Origin: Pseudomonadota bacterium
GTDB lineage: Bacteria; Pseudomonadota; Alphaproteobacteria; Acetobacterales; Acetobacteraceae
Reading direction: 5' to 3'
NCBI GenBank assembly: GCA_021808985.1
Contig: JAKBAQ010000007.1
Span: 1 to 28,052, forward strand
DNA: 28,052 nucleotides
Positions 15,670-24,434 of this stretch are shown here, in pieces. The position numbers and the translations under genes were made by a program. The stretch's first letter is position 1, and each line of letters opens with the position of its first letter. The notes beneath the pieces were generated by a model. It saw nothing but the letters and a program-made list of their open reading frames with translations. It ran no database searches and was not told where the DNA came from.

Positions 15670-15820
15670 AAATTATTAAAAATTTTTGCGGGGTTTGGGG
15701 AGCTTTTTATAAAAAGCTCCCCAAGATTCTGGCCCTTTTTTGCAAAAAAGGGCCAGACCCCAAAAAACTTTTGAAAATTATCCTGAATGTTTTTGCAGGG
15801 ATGTTTAAAACAAACTCTTA
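15670..15820 (+). repeat. copy A of a 151-base structured dispersed repeat
   Basis: This segment is about 91% identical to the reverse complement of 20699-20849 (by hand: 11 differences in the first 140 bases, 3 in the next 11, no gaps). It holds a perfect palindrome at 15697-15722 (GGGGAGC ends, A/T centre) and another at 15729-15756 (CTGGCCC ends). Around both, AAAA-TTTTT-GGGG (15679-15693) can pair with CCCC-AAAAA-TTTT (15758-15772) with small bulges, giving a three-way junction. The right end reaches the stop codon of the histidine phosphatase gene (minus strand). The left end lies 113 bases upstream of the serpin start. No transposase frame or clear target duplication is visible. Confidence 0.85.
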
Positions 15821-16378
15821 GGCCGTGCGGATTTCCCAGCCGTTTTCAGTGGGTTCGCAGAACAGGGGGACGGCGTTGGGGGTCAGGCCCTCTTTGGTGA
15901 GGCCCATGAGGTCGCGCAGGGCGCGGAAGATGCCGCCATGCGCGACGATGAGCACCGGGCCGGGCTGGGCGAGCACGCGCTGCATGGCGATGCGCGCGCG
16001 GATGGTGACGGCGGCGAAGGTTTCAGCCCCTTCAGGGGTGAAGCGGCCTTCCATCCATTCCGGGAACCAGGGTTGCAGGGGCTTGCCCTCCATGCCGCCG
16101 AAGACGACCTCGCGCAGCTCGGGCTCCAGAATGACCGGCAAATGGAGGAATTCGTTGACGATCGCGGTGGTCTCGCGCGTGCGGACCATGGGCGAGGAGA
16201 TGATGGCGGTGATGCCCTGGGCGGCCAGCAGCGGCCCGGCGGCTTGCGCCTGGGCGCGGCCGGTGGCGTTGAGCGAGACATCCAGCGCGCCCTGGGAGAG
16301 GCCGGCGGCGTTATAGTCGGTTTCGCCGTGGCGCAGGAACCAGAACGGGACGGCGGGCAGGGACAATTTAGGCAGCAC
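15818..16378 (-). CDS. histidine phosphatase (phosphoglycerate mutase-like) family protein
   Basis: About 186 residues. FWFLRHGETDYNAAGLSQGALDVSLNATGRAQAQ carries the RHG motif with nucleophile His17. SSPMVRTRETTAIV, then ELREVVFGGMEGKP, then LIVAHGGIFRAL (second catalytic His) complete the branch-2-like active site. Length and motifs fit a broad-specificity phosphatase (CobC/GpmB-like) rather than glycolytic GpmA. The start is uncertain: GTG at 16378 overlaps the end of the GST gene by 11 bases, and TTG at 16366 has GGAAGG a little far upstream. The gene is the last of a minus-strand run after gst and ends at the edge of repeat copy A. Confidence 0.8.
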   Translation of the reverse strand: MLPKLSLPAVPFWFLRHGETDYNAAGLSQGALDVSLNATGRAQAQAAGPLLAAQGITAIISSPMVRTRETTAIVNEFLHLPVILEPELREVVFGGMEGKPLQPWFPEWMEGRFTPEGAETFAAVTIRARIAMQRVLAQPGPVLIVAHGGIFRALRDLMGLTKEGLTPNAVPLFCEPTENGWEIRTA

Positions 16379-16985
16379 CTTCCGCCGCCAGGGATTGCGC
16401 CACGCTGGGGCGGGCGAGCATGCGCGCCAGATGGGCGGCCAGGTTCGCGGGCAAGGCGACCTCGGCGCGGGTGTTGGCCCAGAGGGTGAGGTAGAAGAGG
16501 GCACAGTCAACCGCTGAGAAATCGCCCATCAGGTAGGGCTTGGCGCCGAGCCGCTGGGAGAGGTTGGCGATGCCTTCCTCGGCGATTGCGCGCCCGGCCT
16601 GCTTCACCTTTTCCTCATCGCCCGGCGTGGTGCTGAAGATGCTGGGGCGCAGCAGGCGGGTGAAGCCGCGCATATGCACGGTGGCGACCATATAGTCGAG
16701 CAGTTCCAGGGCGCGGACCTCGCCTTCCAGATCGGCGGGCAGGAGGTTGGCGGCGGGGTTGGTGCGCGCGAGGTAGAAGGTGATGGCGGGGAATTCGGTG
16801 AGGATGCTGCCATCGTCGCGCTGCAGCACGGGGACCTTGCCTTTCGGGTTGATGGCGCGGAATTCCGGCGTGTTCTGCGCGCCCTTGTGCAGCTCGGTCC
16901 GCACCAGCTCGAAGGGTTGGCCGATTTCGCGCAGCATGATGTGGATGCCGAGCGAGCAGGCGTTGGGGGAATAGAACAGCTTCAT
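16368..16985 (-). CDS. glutathione S-transferase, beta-class-like
   Basis: 205 residues. The thioredoxin-like N-terminal domain begins MKLFYSPNACSLGIHIMLRE, with Cys10 in the position of the beta-class catalytic cysteine. NPKGKVPVLQRDDGSILTEFPAITFYLA holds the cis-Pro and glutathione-binding Glu/Phe-Pro segment. The all-helical C-terminal domain contains YLMGDFSAVDCALFYLTLW, matching the family's N-capping box with Ser-x-x-Asp. It conjugates or reduces small electrophiles with glutathione in the cytoplasm; the substrate is unknown. GAGAGG precedes the ATG at 16985. It overlaps the downstream phosphatase gene by 11 bases and lies 45 bases after prs. Confidence 0.9.
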   Translation of the reverse strand: MKLFYSPNACSLGIHIMLREIGQPFELVRTELHKGAQNTPEFRAINPKGKVPVLQRDDGSILTEFPAITFYLARTNPAANLLPADLEGEVRALELLDYMVATVHMRGFTRLLRPSIFSTTPGDEEKVKQAGRAIAEEGIANLSQRLGAKPYLMGDFSAVDCALFYLTLWANTRAEVALPANLAAHLARMLARPSVAQSLAAEGAA

Positions 16986-17030
16986 GAGACGCCTCTCTCT
17001 GTATGGTTGCGCGCGGCCTGGGGGCGCGCG

Positions 17031-17963
17031 TTAGTCGAACAATGAGCTGACGGAGCTTTCGGTGGAGATGCGGCGCATGGCCTCGGCCAGCAGCGGGGCG
17101 ATGGAGAGCTGGCGCACATTGTGGGCGAGGCGCACGGCCTCGGTGGCGGCGATGGAGTCGGTGATGGTCAGCATCTCGATCTTGGAGGCGGCGATGCGCG
17201 CGACGGCGCCGCCGGAGAGCACGCCGTGGCTGACATAGACGCTGACCGAGCGCGCCCCCTCGTTGATCAGCGCCTCGGCGGCGTTGCAGAGCGTGCCGCC
17301 GGAATCCACGATGTCGTCAATGATGATGCAGTCACGGCCTTCCACCTCGCCGATGATGTTCATCACCTCGGAGACACCGGCGCGCTCGCGGCGCTTGTCG
17401 ATGATCGCGAGGTCGGTGTTGAGACGGCGGGCGATGATGCGCGCGCGCAGCACGCCGCCGACATCGGGAGAGACGATCATCGGGTCGCGGCCGGCGAAAC
17501 GCTCGGTGATGTCAGCCGAGAAGAGCGGGGCGGCGGGCAGGTTGTCGACAGGGATGTCGAAGAAGCCTTGGATCTGGCCGGCGTGCAAGTCCATCGTGAG
17601 GACGCGGTTGGCGCCGGACTCGGTGATGAGGTTGGCCACCAGCTTGGCGGAAATGGGCGTGCGCGGGCCTGATTTACGGTCTTGCCGGGCGTAGCCGAAA
17701 TAGGGGATGACCGGGGTGATGCGCCGGGCCGAGCCGCGGCGCAGGGCGTCGCAGGTGATCAGCAGTTCCATCAGGTTGTCATTGGTGGGGTAGGAGGTGG
17801 ACTGGATGACGAACACATCCTCGCCGCGGACGTTCTCGTGGATTTCCACGAAAACCTCCATGTCGGCGAAGCGGCGGATGGAGGCCTTGGCGAGCGGGAG
17901 ATTGAGACCGGCGGCGACAGCTTCGGCCAGCGGGCGGTTGCTGTTGCAGGCAACAATTTTCAT
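17031..17963 (-). CDS. prs: ribose-phosphate pyrophosphokinase
   Basis: 310 residues, standard bacterial length. Motifs in order: RFADMEVFVEIHENVRGEDVFVIQS (33-55), the flexible catalytic loop YFGYARQDRKSGPRTPISAKLVANL (88-112), DLHAGQIQGFFDIPVDNL (125-142) and the PRPP-binding loop DCIIIDDIVDSGGTL (211-225). It makes PRPP from ribose 5-phosphate and ATP for purine, pyrimidine, His, Trp and NAD synthesis, in the cytoplasm. I chose the ATG at 17963 (MKIVACNSN) because it matches the family N-terminus and has GGAAAG upstream. The 141-base gap to proC probably holds its own promoter, but I cannot point to clear boxes. Confidence 0.96.
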   Translation of the reverse strand: MKIVACNSNRPLAEAVAAGLNLPLAKASIRRFADMEVFVEIHENVRGEDVFVIQSTSYPTNDNLMELLITCDALRRGSARRITPVIPYFGYARQDRKSGPRTPISAKLVANLITESGANRVLTMDLHAGQIQGFFDIPVDNLPAAPLFSADITERFAGRDPMIVSPDVGGVLRARIIARRLNTDLAIIDKRRERAGVSEVMNIIGEVEGRDCIIIDDIVDSGGTLCNAAEALINEGARSVSVYVSHGVLSGGAVARIAASKIEMLTITDSIAATEAVRLAHNVRQLSIAPLLAEAMRRISTESSVSSLFD

Positions 17964-18104
17964 GAAATGGCTTTCCGGTCTGGCTAAAAAAACGAAACTC
18001 GGGCGCGGTTTAGCAACGGGGGGCGGCAATGTCCATCAGATGTATGGCGGCGGGGGCAGCCATGCATCCGCTGTTGCTTTTATGCCGCTCAACTGAATAA
18101 TACC

Positions 18105-18917
18105 TTAGGTGGAAAGCTCGCGCGAGCGCTCAGTGGCGGCCTGGATGGCCTTGGTGAACAGATCCGGCCAGGCGCCATCGGCGCGCAGCACGGCCAGGGC
18201 GCGCTCAGTGGTGCCGCCGGGCGAGGTGACGGCGACGCGCAGGGCGGCGGCGTCCTCATCGCTGGCGGCGAGCAGGGCGGCGGAGCCGATGAGGGTCTGG
18301 CGGGCCATCTGGCGGGCCAGCGCGGGGGGGAGACCTTGGTCGAGCCCGGCCTGTTCCATCAGCTCGGCGAGGAGGAATACATAGGCCGGGCCGCCGCCGG
18401 AGATGGCGGTCACGGGGTCGAGCAGGGACTCGCTGGTGACCCAGGAGATGAGCCCGGTGGCGGCCAGAAGGTCATCAGCCAGGGTTTTTTGCGCTTGGGT
18501 GACATGGCTGCCCGCCACCGCGACGGTGACGCCCTGGCGCACGGCGGCGGGGGTGTTGGGCATGGCGCGCACCAGGGCGGCCTTGACGCCCAGCATGCCG
18601 GCGATGGCGTTGAGGGTTTTGCCGGCCATGATGGAGATGAACACCGCGCGGCCGGCGAAGCGGGCATAAGCGGGCAGGACCTGGCTGGCCATTTGCGGCT
18701 TGACCGCGAGGATGACGGCGCCGGGGGTGAAGCCGGGGGGAATTTCAGCCACCGAGGCCACCACCGTGACATCGGGGCCGGCCAGGGCGGCGGCGCTGGG
18801 GGAGGGGTCGACCACGAGGACGGAGGAGACTCCGCGCTCGCGCCAGCCGGCCAGCAGGGCGGAGCCCATGCGGCCGCCGCCGACGAGGAGAAGCGAGGGA
18901 AGGGTGCTGTTGCTCAT
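18105..18917 (-). CDS. proC: pyrroline-5-carboxylate reductase
   Basis: 270 residues, the usual length. The Rossmann loop is LLVGGGRMGSALLAGW near 10-25. The dinucleotide domain continues with ILAVKPQ, and VRAMPNTPAAVRQGVTV and ISGGGPAYVFLLAELM lead into the helical dimer domain with VTSPGGTTERAL. It catalyses the last step of proline synthesis, reducing pyrroline-5-carboxylate with NAD(P)H. The ATG at 18917 lies 13 bases after the stop of the YbjN gene. The ribosome binding site is weak, consistent with translation coupled to that gene. A YbjN-ProC pairing recurs in alphaproteobacteria. Confidence 0.95.
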   Translation of the reverse strand: MSNSTLPSLLLVGGGRMGSALLAGWRERGVSSVLVVDPSPSAAALAGPDVTVVASVAEIPPGFTPGAVILAVKPQMASQVLPAYARFAGRAVFISIMAGKTLNAIAGMLGVKAALVRAMPNTPAAVRQGVTVAVAGSHVTQAQKTLADDLLAATGLISWVTSESLLDPVTAISGGGPAYVFLLAELMEQAGLDQGLPPALARQMARQTLIGSAALLAASDEDAAALRVAVTSPGGTTERALAVLRADGAWPDLFTKAIQAATERSRELST

Positions 18918-18930
18918 GCGCGGCGGGGTA

Positions 18931-19437
18931 TCACGCCTCGCCGGCACATTCCAGCATGGCGGCTTCCAGGGCGTCGCTGGGGGATTTGCCGTCCCAGAGG
19001 GTGAACTGGAAGGCGGGGAAGAAACGCTCGCATTCGGTGATGGCGATGTCCACCAAGTCCTCGATGGATTCAGCCGAGGCGCTGGGGGTGCCGCGCAGCA
19101 GCACCGAATGGCGGTAGATCGGCATGCCGGTATCCTCGTCCATGCCGAAATGGCCGATCCACAGGCGCTCATTGGCCTTGGCCAGCAGCTCATACAGCGC
19201 GCCGCGGCGTTTGGGGGGGGATTTCAGCTCAAAGGCGCAGGAGAAATGCATGACGGAAATTTCGTCCGACCAGCAGAAATAGAGGCCATAGTCGCACCAT
19301 TTGCCGGGGGCTTCGGCGGCCATGTCGGAGTCTGACCGGCGGTCGAACACCCAGTCATTGGCGGAGATGACCTGCTCGACAAGATCGAGCGGGTTGGCGA
19401 CCGAGGCATTTTCGAAGGAAATAGCGAGGCTCGACAT
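18931..19437 (-). CDS. YbjN domain-containing protein
   Basis: 168 residues of mixed alpha/beta type with no signal or membrane segment. ANDWVFDRRSDSDMAAEAPGKWCDYGLYFCWSDEISVMHFSCAFELKSPPKRRGALYELLAKANERLWIGHFGMDEDTGMPIYRHSVLLRG matches the YbjN family, whose fold resembles secretion chaperones. In E. coli YbjN affects motility and stress tolerance; its molecular role in alphaproteobacteria is unclear. The ATG at 19437 has AGGAG at about 7 bases. It precedes proC by 13 bases and is the first gene of that operon. The upstream gap to 19663 is about 226 bases and contains two GANTC sites (19440-19444, 19516-19520). Confidence 0.85.
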   Translation of the reverse strand: MSSLAISFENASVANPLDLVEQVISANDWVFDRRSDSDMAAEAPGKWCDYGLYFCWSDEISVMHFSCAFELKSPPKRRGALYELLAKANERLWIGHFGMDEDTGMPIYRHSVLLRGTPSASAESIEDLVDIAITECERFFPAFQFTLWDGKSPSDALEAAMLECAGEA

Positions 19438-19663
19438 GGGAGTCTCCTGATCCAGGGATGGTCCGAACGGGTGGAGACGGCTCTAGCGATGGTGCTGGGA
19501 GGGTTTCTTCACCACGACTCCTAGTCTACCGGGTTTTCCTGCCGCGCTGCAATGCAGGAATTTTGCGCCGGCGGACGGCTTGCCAGTTTCCCCCGGGGCG
19601 ATGATAGAGGCGCCGATGGCCGCCGCGCGCCTGGCGAGGGCGGCGGATTTTGAGGATGGGGTG

Positions 19664-20296
19664 ATGAGTTACGCGGTGAAGGAGATATTCCTGACCTTGC
19701 AGGGCGAGGGGATGCAGGCCGGGCGGGCGGCGGTGTTTTGCCGCTTCGCGGGCTGCAATCTGTGGTCCGGCCGCGAGGCGGACCGCGCCGCGGCGGTTTG
19801 CGCGTTCTGCGATACCGACTTTATCGGCACTGACGGGCCGGGGGGCGGGCGGTTTGAGGATGCGCGGGCCCTGGCGGGCGCTATTGAGGCGGCCTGGCGC
19901 GGCGGCGCGGCGGAGCGGCTGGTGGTGCTGACCGGGGGCGAGCCGTTTTTGCAGGTTGATGCGGCGCTGACCACGGCGCTGCACGCGCGCGGCTTTCGCA
20001 TTGCCGCGGAGAGCAACGGCACGCTGGCGCCGCCGGAGGGGATAGACTGGCTCTGCGTGAGCCCGAAGGCGGCTGCGCCGCTGGCGGTGCGCGGGGGTGA
20101 TGAGCTGAAGCTGGTGTTTCCGCAGCAGGCGGCGCCGCCGGCGCGGTTCGAGGCGCTGGATTTCAAACATTTTCTGCTGCAGCCGATGGATGGGCCGGCG
20201 CGCGAGGCCAATACCGCGGCGGCTATCGCTTTCTGCCTCGTCAACCCGCGCTGGCGGCTTTCACTGCAAACACATAAATATCTGGGTATTCCTTAA
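19664..20296 (+). CDS. queE: 7-carboxy-7-deazaguanine synthase
   Basis: 210 residues. KEIFLTLQGEGMQAGRAAVFCRFAGCNLWSG opens the small radical-SAM fold. The cluster cysteines are Cys31, Cys46 and Cys49, a CX14CX2C spacing used by one QueE subtype instead of the standard CX3CX2C. LTGGEPFLQ binds SAM, and WLCVSPKA and ELKLVFPQ are typical of later strands. It rearranges 6-carboxytetrahydropterin to 7-carboxy-7-deazaguanine for queuosine tRNA modification. I chose ATG 19664 (MSYAVKEIF), with GAGG upstream, over an in-frame start at 19580. Its stop overlaps the start of queD by one base (TAATG). Confidence 0.93.
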   Translation: MSYAVKEIFLTLQGEGMQAGRAAVFCRFAGCNLWSGREADRAAAVCAFCDTDFIGTDGPGGGRFEDARALAGAIEAAWRGGAAERLVVLTGGEPFLQVDAALTTALHARGFRIAAESNGTLAPPEGIDWLCVSPKAAAPLAVRGGDELKLVFPQQAAPPARFEALDFKHFLLQPMDGPAREANTAAAIAFCLVNPRWRLSLQTHKYLGIP

Positions 20297-20673
20297 TGCA
20301 TGAACTGAGCAAGCAATTCCGTTTTGAGGCGGCGCATACGTTGCAACGGCGCATAGATGCCGAGCCGAGCCGGCGGATTCATGGGCATTCATACCGCGCC
20401 GAGGTGGTGCTGCGGGGCGAGCCTGACGCGCGCAGCGGCATGTTGATTGATCTGGGCTATTTCGCGCGCAGCATCAGCGAGGTGCGCGAGGCGCTGGACC
20501 ATCAGTTCTTGGATGAGATCGCGGATTTGGGCCCGGCGACGCTGGAGAATCTCGCGAGCTGGATATGGGGCAGGCTGGAGGGGGATTGCCCGGGGCTGGC
20601 GCGGGTGAGCGTGTACCGTGACAGCGAGGGCGATACGTGCAGCTATTTCGGGCCGTCACGGCCTGGGGAGTGA
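20296..20673 (+). CDS. queD: 6-carboxytetrahydropterin synthase-family protein with Ser at the catalytic Cys position
   Basis: 125 residues, the normal QueD/PTPS length. Zinc ligands are His14 (EAAHTL), His29 and His31 (RRIHGHSY). The Asp68-His69 pair (LDHQFLDE) and Glu111 fit the rest of the active site. Four residues before the HGH motif, where QueD and PTPS enzymes usually have the nucleophilic Cys, this protein has Ser25 (EPSRRIHGH). It should use dihydroneopterin triphosphate and supply QueE, and the TAATG overlap with queE supports that role. The Ser could mean a variant mechanism or changed activity. QueC and FolE are not in the window. Confidence 0.88.
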   Translation: MHELSKQFRFEAAHTLQRRIDAEPSRRIHGHSYRAEVVLRGEPDARSGMLIDLGYFARSISEVREALDHQFLDEIADLGPATLENLASWIWGRLEGDCPGLARVSVYRDSEGDTCSYFGPSRPGE

Positions 20674-20698
20674 GGTGCCGGGGCGAGGGCCTTGGCGC

Positions 20699-20849
20699 TG
20701 AGAGATTGCTTTAACCGTCTCTGCAAAAACATTGAGGATAATTCTCAAAAGTTTTTTGGGGCCTGGCCCTTTTTTACAAAAAAGGGCCAGACTCTTGGGG
20801 AGCTTTTCATGAAAAGCTCCCCAAGCCCCGCAAAAATTTTTAATAATTT
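20699..20849 (-). repeat. copy B of the 151-base structured dispersed repeat
   Basis: This is the reverse-oriented partner of 15670-15820. The perfect 26-base palindrome with GGGGAGC ends is at 20797-20822, and the second near-palindrome with CTGGCCC ends is at 20763-20790. Relative to copy A the first palindrome changes at two symmetric central positions (TATA to CATG), so its symmetry is kept. The second has one central change. The element fills nearly all of the gap between queD (ends 20673) and eno (stop at 20867), two convergent genes, a place where a bidirectional terminator would be useful. No open frame or transposase is inside. Confidence 0.85.
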
Positions 20850-20866
20850 GAATTCCTTATAAGGCT

Positions 20867-22144
<1,278 letters not shown>

Positions 22145-22300
22145 GTGGGCATCCTCCAGTTGATGGGCGGGTTGTGCGGGCGGGGTAGACCAGCGGGCGC
22201 GGACAGGCAAGGTTTTAGCGCAAATTACCGAGCCTGACGGGGGTAAATGGCGCTCCCCACTTCACGCCGTGTTTCAATCTGGTAATAGACGCCCATATAT

Positions 22301-22314
22301 ATGGACGCGTCCAT
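22301..22314. promoter_or_regulatory. 14-base perfect palindrome upstream of the flavoprotein gene
   Basis: ATGGACGCGTCCAT is a perfect palindrome placed directly after an alternating CATATATAT tract that could be a promoter -10 region, and 41 bases before the preferred start at 22355. This suits an operator at the transcription start. It also contains an ATG in frame with the gene, which I take as part of the palindrome rather than the start codon. Confidence 0.35.
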
Positions 22315-22354
22315 CCAAGGGGGTGGGCTAAAGCCAAACCAGGGTTTTCGGAAA

Positions 22355-23770
22355 ATGAAGGTTATCAATGCCATCCGCATGGGCGGAACTGAAATTCTGC
22401 CCCTCGTGGAGGGCGGCAAGGGTGTTGCCGTTTCCAACGGCGTGACCGCAGGCCACTGGGCCGCGGGCGGCGGCGCGGGGACGTTCTCGGCCGTGAATCC
22501 GGACAAATATGATGAGCAGGGGCGGGTGATCTCGCCGGTTTATCATGGCAAGACCCGGCGCGACCGGCATGAGGAGCTGATTGCCTACGCCATCGAGGGC
22601 GGGGTGGCGCAGGCGGAGCGGGCGCATGAGATCTCCGGCGGCAAGGGGCGCATCCATGCCAACATATTGTGGGAGATGGGCGGCGCGGAGCGGGTGATTA
22701 CCGGGATTCTGGAGCGCACCAAGGGGATTGTGAACGGCATTACCTGCGGTGCGGGCATGCCATACCGGCTCTCCGACATCGCGGCCAGGTTCAATGTGCA
22801 TTATTATCCCATCGTGTCTTCCGGGCGCGCGTTCTCGGCGTTGTGGAAGCGGGCCTATTCCAAGGCCGCGCATCTGCTGGGCGGGGTTGTGTATGAGGAT
22901 CCGTGGCTGGCGGGCGGGCATAACGGGCTCTCCAACAGCGAGGACCCGCAGAAGCCGGAGCCGCCGTTTCCGCGCGTGCTGGCGCTGCGCAAGATCATGC
23001 GCGATTTCGGCCTGGGGGAGACGCCGATCATCATGGCGGGGGGCGTGTGGGCGCTGGAGGAGTGGGAGGATTGGATTGACAATCCCGAGCTGGGGCCGAT
23101 CGCCTTTCAGTTCGGCAGCCGCCCGCTGCTGACCAAGGAGAGCCCGATTCCGGCGAGCTGGAAGGAGCGGCTGCGCAGCCTGAAGCCGGGGGATGTGTTC
23201 CTCAACAAATTCTCCCCCACCGGGTTTTACTCCTCGGCGGTGAATAACAGCTTCATTCAGGAGCTGCGCGGGCGCAATGACCGCCAGGTGGCGTATTCGC
23301 CCGAGCCGGTTGGCGAGCATGTGGTGGAATATGGAGTCGGCGCGCGCAAGCGCTCCGTGTATCTCACCGCGCCGGATTATGCGCGGGTGCGGGCGTGGGA
23401 GGAGGCGGGCTATGTGGATGCGCTGCGCACGCCGGATTCCACGCTGATCTTCGTGACCCCGGCGAAGGCCGAGGAGATCCATACCGACCAGGTGAACTGC
23501 ATGGGCTGCCTGAGCCAGTGCCGGTTTTCCAACTGGAGCCAGGAGCCGCCGGAATATGATAACGGCAAGAAGGCCGATCCGCGCAGCTTCTGCATCCAGA
23601 AGACTTTGCAGGATATCGCCCATGCCGCGCCGGACGACCAGGATGCGCTGGACCATAATCTGATGTTCGCCGGGCATAATGCCTGCCGATTCGGGACTGA
23701 CCCGTTTTATTCCAACGGCTTTATTCCGACGGTGCGCGAGCTGGTGGACCGGATTCTGACCGGCAAATAA
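22355..23770 (+). CDS. nitronate monooxygenase-like flavoprotein with C-terminal Cys cluster
   Basis: 471 residues, longer than classic nitronate monooxygenases (about 320-380). The TIM-barrel core has GKGVAVSNGVTAGHWAAGGGAGTFSAV near the start, NGITCGAGMPYRL, the LAGGHNG segment with the likely catalytic His189, and PIIMAGGVW (phosphate/FMN loop). The C-terminal third carries NCMGCLSQCRFSNW, a CX2CX3C set at Cys382, 385 and 389, with further Cys at 413 and 444. This resembles a 4Fe-4S site and is not found in textbook NMO. Substrate is unknown. ATG 22355 (MKVINAIRMGG) looks like the conserved start; an in-frame ATG at 22301 lies inside a palindrome. Neither has a strong ribosome binding site. 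Confidence 0.8.
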   Translation: MKVINAIRMGGTEILPLVEGGKGVAVSNGVTAGHWAAGGGAGTFSAVNPDKYDEQGRVISPVYHGKTRRDRHEELIAYAIEGGVAQAERAHEISGGKGRIHANILWEMGGAERVITGILERTKGIVNGITCGAGMPYRLSDIAARFNVHYYPIVSSGRAFSALWKRAYSKAAHLLGGVVYEDPWLAGGHNGLSNSEDPQKPEPPFPRVLALRKIMRDFGLGETPIIMAGGVWALEEWEDWIDNPELGPIAFQFGSRPLLTKESPIPASWKERLRSLKPGDVFLNKFSPTGFYSSAVNNSFIQELRGRNDRQVAYSPEPVGEHVVEYGVGARKRSVYLTAPDYARVRAWEEAGYVDALRTPDSTLIFVTPAKAEEIHTDQVNCMGCLSQCRFSNWSQEPPEYDNGKKADPRSFCIQKTLQDIAHAAPDDQDALDHNLMFAGHNACRFGTDPFYSNGFIPTVRELVDRILTGK

Positions 23771-23774
23771 GGTT

Positions 23775-24380
23775 TCAGGCGGCTTGGGGCAGGTGGCGGC
23801 CGGCGGCGATGAAGCCGGCCCCGGTGGCCACGAACAGCAGGGCGAGGCCGGCGATGTTGAGGCTGGTGCGGGCGTAGCCGAGCGTGGCGGCGTTGAGGAA
23901 CGGGTATGGGTAATGGCCGCTCGCCGCGCCGTGCGCCAGGGTATAGGCCGCGTAGAGCAGCGGGCAGATGAGCCAGTAGGGGATCTGGCGGTAGCGCAAT
24001 GCGCCCTTGGGCACGAAGAGCGCCCAGTCCAGAATGTAGAGCGGCGGGTTGATGTCGTGCAGCTGGAGGTTCACGTACCAGTCGAGCCCGGTGAGGTGGT
24101 AGAGCTTGCGCAACAGGAAATAATACACCACGGCGACGACGAAGATATATACCCCGATGGCCGTGCGCGCGCCGGGGCGCAGGAAGAGCGCGGGACGGGC
24201 GGCGGGCGGCAGCAGCGGCGCCGTGAAGGCCAGGGCGACCAGGAAATTGCCCCAGATGGTGAAAAAGCCGAAATAGGTGATGCTGCCGGGGAGCAGGCCC
24301 GCATGCGCGGTGGTGAGCCAGTATTGGGTTATCAGCGCGCTCCAGCCGGAGCAGGCTCCCAGAACGCGGTATGGTTTCAT
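23775..24380 (-). CDS. Pr6Pr family membrane protein
   Basis: 201 residues with about six hydrophobic helices. Family-typical stretches are YFGFFTIWGNFLVALAF, LHDINPPLYILDWALFVPKGALRY and YTLAHGAASGHYPYPFLNAATLGY, seen in the Pr6Pr (FAR-17a/AIG1-like) group of inner-membrane proteins, whose function is unknown. A near-ideal AGGAGG sits about 6 bases before the ATG at 24380. It ends only 4 bases from the convergent flavoprotein stop and diverges from mipZ, with 121 bases between their starts that must hold both promoters. Confidence 0.85.
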   Translation of the reverse strand: MKPYRVLGACSGWSALITQYWLTTAHAGLLPGSITYFGFFTIWGNFLVALAFTAPLLPPAARPALFLRPGARTAIGVYIFVVAVVYYFLLRKLYHLTGLDWYVNLQLHDINPPLYILDWALFVPKGALRYRQIPYWLICPLLYAAYTLAHGAASGHYPYPFLNAATLGYARTSLNIAGLALLFVATGAGFIAAGRHLPQAA

Positions 24381-24434
24381 GCGCGGCCTCCTGTTGTGGG
24401 CCGTTTATAGGCGGGCGCGGCGGCGGCGCATAAC

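Noticed and set aside
19440..19520. Two GANTC sites before the YbjN gene
   Set aside because: Two sites in 80 bases are not a striking excess, and one lies in the ribosome binding region; not enough for a regulatory claim.
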